A model generated the notes under the pieces. The model did no database searches and was not told the origin of the DNA. It worked only from the letters and a program-made list of their open reading frames with translations. Shown here piece after piece: positions 59,415 to 64,000 of a stretch of 64,000 nt of DNA. The DNA is from Amoebidium appalachense. Lineage: Eukaryota; Ichthyosporea. The stretch spans positions 7,688,001 to 7,752,000 of the forward strand of contig CAVNZM010000008.1 in the NCBI GenBank assembly GCA_963693365.1, read 5' to 3'. A program made the translations under genes and the position numbers. Numbering within the stretch: position 1 is the first letter of the stretch; every line of letters starts with the position of its first letter.

Positions 59415-59508
59415 TCAATGCCACTCCAAAACCTCGACAACATCTCCCACCTGCATGCTTGCCGGGTAGTGTCGGTGGACCACATTCATGCCAAAGTACA
59501 CCTGTGCG

Positions 59509-59588
<80 letters not shown>

Positions 59589-59833
59589 CGTGCGTGTGCG
59601 TGTGCATGTGTGTGTGTTTTTTTTTGTTTTTGTTTTTTTTTGTGTGTGCGCGCACGCGTGTGTATGCATCTGTGCAAGCGACGGAGAGAGTGCACAAACC
59701 TTGGTAAGGCATGCAAAGACAAGGCATGCAGGGACATACGTGTGTGTAAAGGTGGGCACATGCAGTAGAAAATCTCGAGGAGATTGTGTTCATGCACCAG
59801 AGGAAAGGGTGGTGGTGGTGGTGGTGGTGGTGG

Positions 59834-59920
<87 letters not shown>

Positions 59921-60112
59921 TGTGTGTGTGTGTGTGAGGGAGGGGGGGGGGGGGGGGGGGGGGAGAGGGGGGGGGGGGGAGGGAGGGGGGAGAATGAAGC
60001 CACACATACAGAAGCAGCTTCAACAAAACAGTTTGGGTTGCCAAAAGACTTCTATGTCCAACATTTATGGTTTTCAAGCGAACACGACTCAGTGCAACAC
60101 AAACACACGTAC

Positions 60113-60150
<38 letters not shown>

Positions 60151-60487
60151 CACACACACACACGTTCACACTTATGCCTACACACACGCACACAGGTACT
60201 AAATGCAAACGTAACCCCCCCCCCCCCCCCCCTCCCCCTCCCCTCCTCTCCTTCCCCTCCCCCCCCTCCCTCCCCCCCCCCCCCCCTTCCCAAACAAAAA
60301 AATAAAAAAAGGAAGAAAGAAAGGGAAGGAACACTGGAAACCCACACACCTCCTTTCCATCCGATCGGTAATCACGCATTGTTTTGATTGGCTGGTAGCT
60401 ACTGTCGGGTTTTGCTGTGTCCGGGTTGACCGTTGGAATGGAACAACGCGCACACTTTTTGACCAAATCATATTCCTGGGTGGGGGT

Positions 60488-60542
<55 letters not shown>

Positions 60543-60557
60543 GGTGGTGGTGGTGGT

Positions 60558-60590
<33 letters not shown>

Positions 60591-61227
60591 GGGAGGTAAG
60601 AGGCATGTGAGGGTAAGAGGATGGTGCATACGAGGGTGGGAAGTACAGAGGCAAGGTTTGAAAAACAATCAAAGACAAAAAAACGAAACAACCGGTTAAA
60701 AAAACAAAAGAATACATAAAAGAGAACCAAAGAAATCCTAAGGCAGAAAACTGGTAAGAGAAGTGCATTGTTCTTGTCAAACATCAGGGAATCCGATAGG
60801 GCAAAGGTGGTGCGCGCGACGGGGGGGGGGGGGGGGGAGGAAGGAAAGGGTGAAGGGGGGGGGGGGGGGGGGGTGAGGGGGGGGAGGGGGGGGGGGGATG
60901 GGGGGAGCGGGAAGAATTAGTTGGAAGCCAAGACTTCAACAATTAACACAAATAAAAGCATAAATCAGAAGCCCACAATAATTGTTTTGGTAGAATAGAA
61001 GGCAACTTACAGAGCCCCATCATTAGAGGGGGTACCCTTTGCACGGGGAGAAGAAGGGGGGAAAAGGGGGGGGGAGGGGGGGGGGGCTTTGACTTCAACA
61101 ATTTTGCCGATAGTTCTAAACCCGACTTTTGCTCCAACCGCAACATGCAAGTCACCCCGTCTTGGCCAAAGACGAGAGACACCGTGTGTGTGTGTGGGTG
61201 TGTGTGTGTGTATGTGTGTGCGTGCGC

Positions 61228-61259
<32 letters not shown>

Positions 61260-61494
61260 GCGCGCGCGTACGCGTGTAGCTCCCTCTCGCTATCTCCCTA
61301 TAACTGTATCCCTCCCTCTGCGACCGAGAGTATGTGTGTGCGCATGTGTGTGCGCATGTGTGTGCGTATGTGCGTGTAGGCAAGTGTGTCTGTGTGTGTG
61401 TGTGTGTGTGTGCGTGCGCGAGAGTGTGTCACTGTACGTGCAAGTAAGTGCATGTAGGTGTGCATGCCTGTGTGAGTGCGCGTGCATGTGTTGT

Positions 61495-61549
<55 letters not shown>

Positions 61550-62391
61550 AGGGGGAGGGGGGGGGGAGGGGGGGGGAAGAAGGCGGAATGGGCCGTGGCA
61601 CACACCACTCCGTTGATTCTAATTTTCTTCCACGTATCTTCCTCGTGTGGCTTGCACCCCTTCACCACTATGTTGGTGCGAAACCGCCTGCGGAGTGGAT
61701 GGGGTGCGCGGGGGGGGGGGGGGGGGGGGGGGGGAGGAGCGGGCGGATGGGAGGGGGAGGGAGGGGGGGAGGAGGGGGGATAGACTCATTCGCACGTGAG
61801 CAAGGGGGACACGGAGAGGGAGCCTGGGGGAGGGGGGGGAGGGGCGCGGGGGGGGGGGGGGGGGGGGTGGGGAGAGAGAGAAGAACGAGAGAACAGGGGA
61901 GGAAGAAAGGGACGACAGGAAGGGAAAAGTTGTGTGTGTACGCGCGCGTGCGCGCGTGTGTGTGTGTGTGCGCGCGCGCGCACGCGCACATTTGTCTCTG
62001 CCCGTGTTTGTGTGTCTCTCGCTGTGTGTGTCTTTTTTTGGGGGAGAGGGAAGGGTGGGGGGGGGGGGGGGGGAGGTGGGGGGGGGGGGGGGGGGGGGGG
62101 GGTTGGTTTGGCATGCGCTGCATGTCATGGAATCAAAAAAGGGCGTACATGCACAAACACACGCCCGCCCGCCTGCACGGACACCAAGGACACACACACA
62201 TGCACACGCAGACTTAATTGGGGCAGGCAAGCACCATTGCAAACCGGAAGCACAAACAAACAAACAAACAAACAAACAAACAAACAAACAAACAAAACAA
62301 AAAAACAAAAACGAAAACACGAATCATTACCTCATGTCGACGGGTTCGGGGAGTCGGCTGTTAAGCTCCACTAGTGACTCCTCGCTGGTAA

Positions 62392-62460
<69 letters not shown>

Positions 62461-62699
62461 ATGTGTGTGTGCGTGCGTGTGTGTGCGCGCACACGTATGT
62501 GTGTGAGGTTGAAAGTGTGATAGTGGGCATTTGCGTGATCAGAAGTGTGTATGGTAGGATACACAAAACAGATGCTTGTATTCACTTTGATGTCTGTGTG
62601 ATTATTCTTGAGTGCACACAAGTTTGCTTATTTCATGGCGCAATAACTCCATGCATGTCTGTTTCATTGCAATAAACCCAGTAAGGCAATGTGTTGCTT

Positions 62700-62774
<75 letters not shown>

Positions 62775-62817
62775 CTTTTCATACTATTATTATTATTTTC
62801 ATTGCTATTAGTTTTTT

Positions 62818-62894
<77 letters not shown>

Positions 62895-63352
62895 GGGGGG
62901 GGGGGGATATGTTACCAGCATGGGGAAACCATCCTGGAACCCCACTTGGATATCCGGCTGGCTCTTAGCCGTGTTGTACGTGGGGTCGATCACACGATTG
63001 TGGTCCCCCTTGCGCTTGGTTGCTACCAATCTGATTGCAAAATTTCAGATTTGGAATAAGAACACACTCCTCCGGACCTACCTATTCTGTCTGACCCAAG
63101 CTTGTACATACATATATTTTCCCAAAAACTCGTATACAGCTTCACAACATCGGTGTAATGCGTGTGCCCCCCCCCCCCCCCCCCCCCCCCTTTCTTGCAA
63201 AGATGAATCGCAGGTGAAATAATACCCCCCCCCCCCCCCCCCCTCCTCCCCCCTCCCCCCAGCCCAGAACAAAAACGGGGGGAAGGCTGGTCTCCCTCCC
63301 CCCCCCCCCCCCCCCCCCAAAAGAACCAACATCCTCCCCTCCCCCCCTTCCC

Positions 63353-63404
<52 letters not shown>

Positions 63405-63550
63405 CCCCGGCCCCCCTTTTCCCAGGAGGAAAAAATAATAACAATAAAAAAAAAATAAAAAAAATAAGAAACGAAAATCCACGTACCGGCACGGTGTTCC
63501 AAGGTAGGTTGTCAGCCACTCTTGGGTCCCTGCTACCACCACAGCATCCA
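59415..63550 (-). CDS. mARC-like MOSC-domain protein, split gene, 5' end not in window
   Basis: Molybdenum-cofactor enzyme of the mARC/YcbX type (reduction of N-hydroxylated compounds; outer mitochondrial membrane in animals). Six exons join in perfect phase: 63550-63487 (VVVAGTQEWLTTYLGTPCR), 63030-62916 (VGFQDGFPML), 62392-62331 (EESLVELNSRL), 61687-61606 (RFRTNIVVKGC, EEDTWKKIRI), 60475-60350 (EYDLVKKCARC, TVNPDTA, MRDYRSDGKE) and 59501-59415 (VYFGMNVVHRH, MQVGDVVEVLEWH, stop). The first Cys of KKCARC aligns with the molybdenum-ligand Cys of animal mARC. MOSC_N and most of the MOSC domain are covered; the first ~60-90 residues, including any membrane anchor, are missing. A possible earlier exon lies near 63660-63710. 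It could equally be called a YcbX-like protein. Confidence 0.88.
59515..62330. repeat. GT, G, CA and C tracts in introns of the MOSC gene
   Basis: GT 59517-59610, (GGT)n 59810-59834, G/GT 59838-59990, CA 60116-60150, C-runs 60215-60290, T-to-GT-to-G 60486-60590, G-rich 60820-60900 and 61055-61086, GT/GC 61190-61270 and 61497-61550, G-rich 61710-61870, GC/GT 61930-61990, G-rich 62065-62102, and a (CAAA)n tetranucleotide at about 62252-62296. Mostly C/CA on the sense strand, with 60.1-60.3 kb as the exception. Confidence 0.85.
62393..62910. repeat. (GT)n arrays, (GA)n and G-run
   Basis: (GT)n 62394-62460 abutting the MOSC exon acceptor, unique 62500-62690, (GT)n 62701-62773, (GA)n 62821-62861, GT then G-run to 62906. 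Confidence 0.95.
63165..63400. repeat. C-runs and C-to-A junction
   Basis: C-runs 63168-63190, 63224-63243, 63299-63318 and 63350-63373, the last passing into ~26 A. It lies in a MOSC-gene intron, with G on the sense strand (against the usual polarity). Confidence 0.95.
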
Positions 63551-63804
63551 CTGTGCAAAAAAACACCCCATAGGTGACATGATAAGTCGCATGATTTTGT
63601 ATCTTGTTTTTGTAGTTCGACACATAGGATGGGAAAGATAAAAGCCGTGACTGACACTAGATCAGGCACCATCCTGAGAGGCACCCCTACAGCCACATCC
63701 TGTGATAAACTTTATAAAATAGACCCGCAAACAGAAAAACAGAAATATTAACATTCCAGCTTTAAAGGATTGGCTAGTCCGGAGGGGGCTGAAGAGAGGG
63801 TCAA

Positions 63805-64000
63805 AGGGGGGGGGGGGGGGGGGGGGGGGGGAAGGGGGGGGGGGGGGGAGGGTGTACACTCACATGATGAACACGGAAAAGAAAACAGGAAGAAAGAAGA
63901 TTGATGATAAGTTAACACAAGAAGGAAAGGAGCACCAGAGCGGTAGATTGACGCTGACCCCAAAAAAAGAGAGAGAGAGGGGGGGGGGGGGGGGGGGGGG
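63805..64000. repeat. G-runs at right edge
   Basis: G-runs 63806-63850 and 63980-64000 with a short unique island. They fit the intron upstream of the first MOSC exon seen. Confidence 0.9.

Noticed and set aside
61085-61170. Minus-strand segment reading AVGAKVGFRTIGKIVEVK as an exon
   Set aside because: Attractive on its own, but the plus strand is also open, no splice donor fits and the phases of the neighbouring MOSC exons already join without it.

Overview
This is nuclear DNA of a eukaryote, most likely a protist. Genes are split by spliceosomal GT-AG introns, there is a non-LTR retrotransposon, and the encoded proteins are eukaryotic types (riboflavin kinase, MGME1-like exonuclease, RGS protein, mARC-like MOSC protein). 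I cannot name the species. At least half of the window is low-complexity DNA: poly(G)/poly(C) runs, (GT/AC)n, (GA/CT)n, T-to-G compound homopolymers and several minisatellites. Exons are short islands of ordinary sequence embedded in this, so most long open frames here are repeat artefacts (Pro-, Gly-, Thr-His- or Cys-Val-rich) and are not annotated as genes.

Layout. 0.2-5.5 kb: minus-strand pectin acetylesterase/NOTUM-family gene, about six exons, with frame breaks. 6.3-10.6 kb: non-LTR retrotransposon with intact ORF1 and ORF2 and a poly(A) tail. 10.7-12.2 kb: dispersed and inverted repeats. 12.6-21.4 kb: plus-strand gene for an MGME1-like mitochondrial PD-(D/E)XK exonuclease; one intron holds a 26-copy, 36-bp minisatellite. 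21.6-24.2 kb: isolated plus-strand candidate exons. 25.0-25.4 kb: 42-bp minisatellite inside an ORF. 27.2-27.7 kb: intronless riboflavin kinase (minus). 29.8-32.6 kb: unidentified coding-like pieces (minus). 34.3-35.5 kb: RGS-domain gene (minus). 36-39 kb: unique, CCAAT-rich, no recognised gene. 39.8-41.0 kb: three copies of a ~400-bp unit joined by poly(C). 44.6-45.7 kb (perhaps to 47.5 kb): ankyrin-repeat gene (minus) with 99-nt exons. 46-49 kb: GA and GT arrays. 49.6-50.3 kb: plus-strand candidate exons. 51-55 kb: degenerate GTGGGT, GA and GT arrays. 55.6-58.4 kb: unique sequence, including a small ORF, with repeats. 59.4-63.6 kb: minus-strand mARC-like MOSC gene whose 5' end probably lies beyond the right edge.

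How it fits together. There is no operon logic. Three genes point to mitochondria (MGME1-like nuclease, mARC-like MOSC protein, riboflavin kinase with a presequence-like N-terminus), which may be coincidence. Two genome-wide habits stand out. Many 3' splice sites sit directly at the end of a (CA)n tract. Intronic repeats also tend to have C/CA/CT on the sense strand and G/GT/GA on the template, so repeat polarity predicts gene orientation. Several exons show single-base frame breaks, often near homopolymers, which look more like consensus errors than true pseudogenes.
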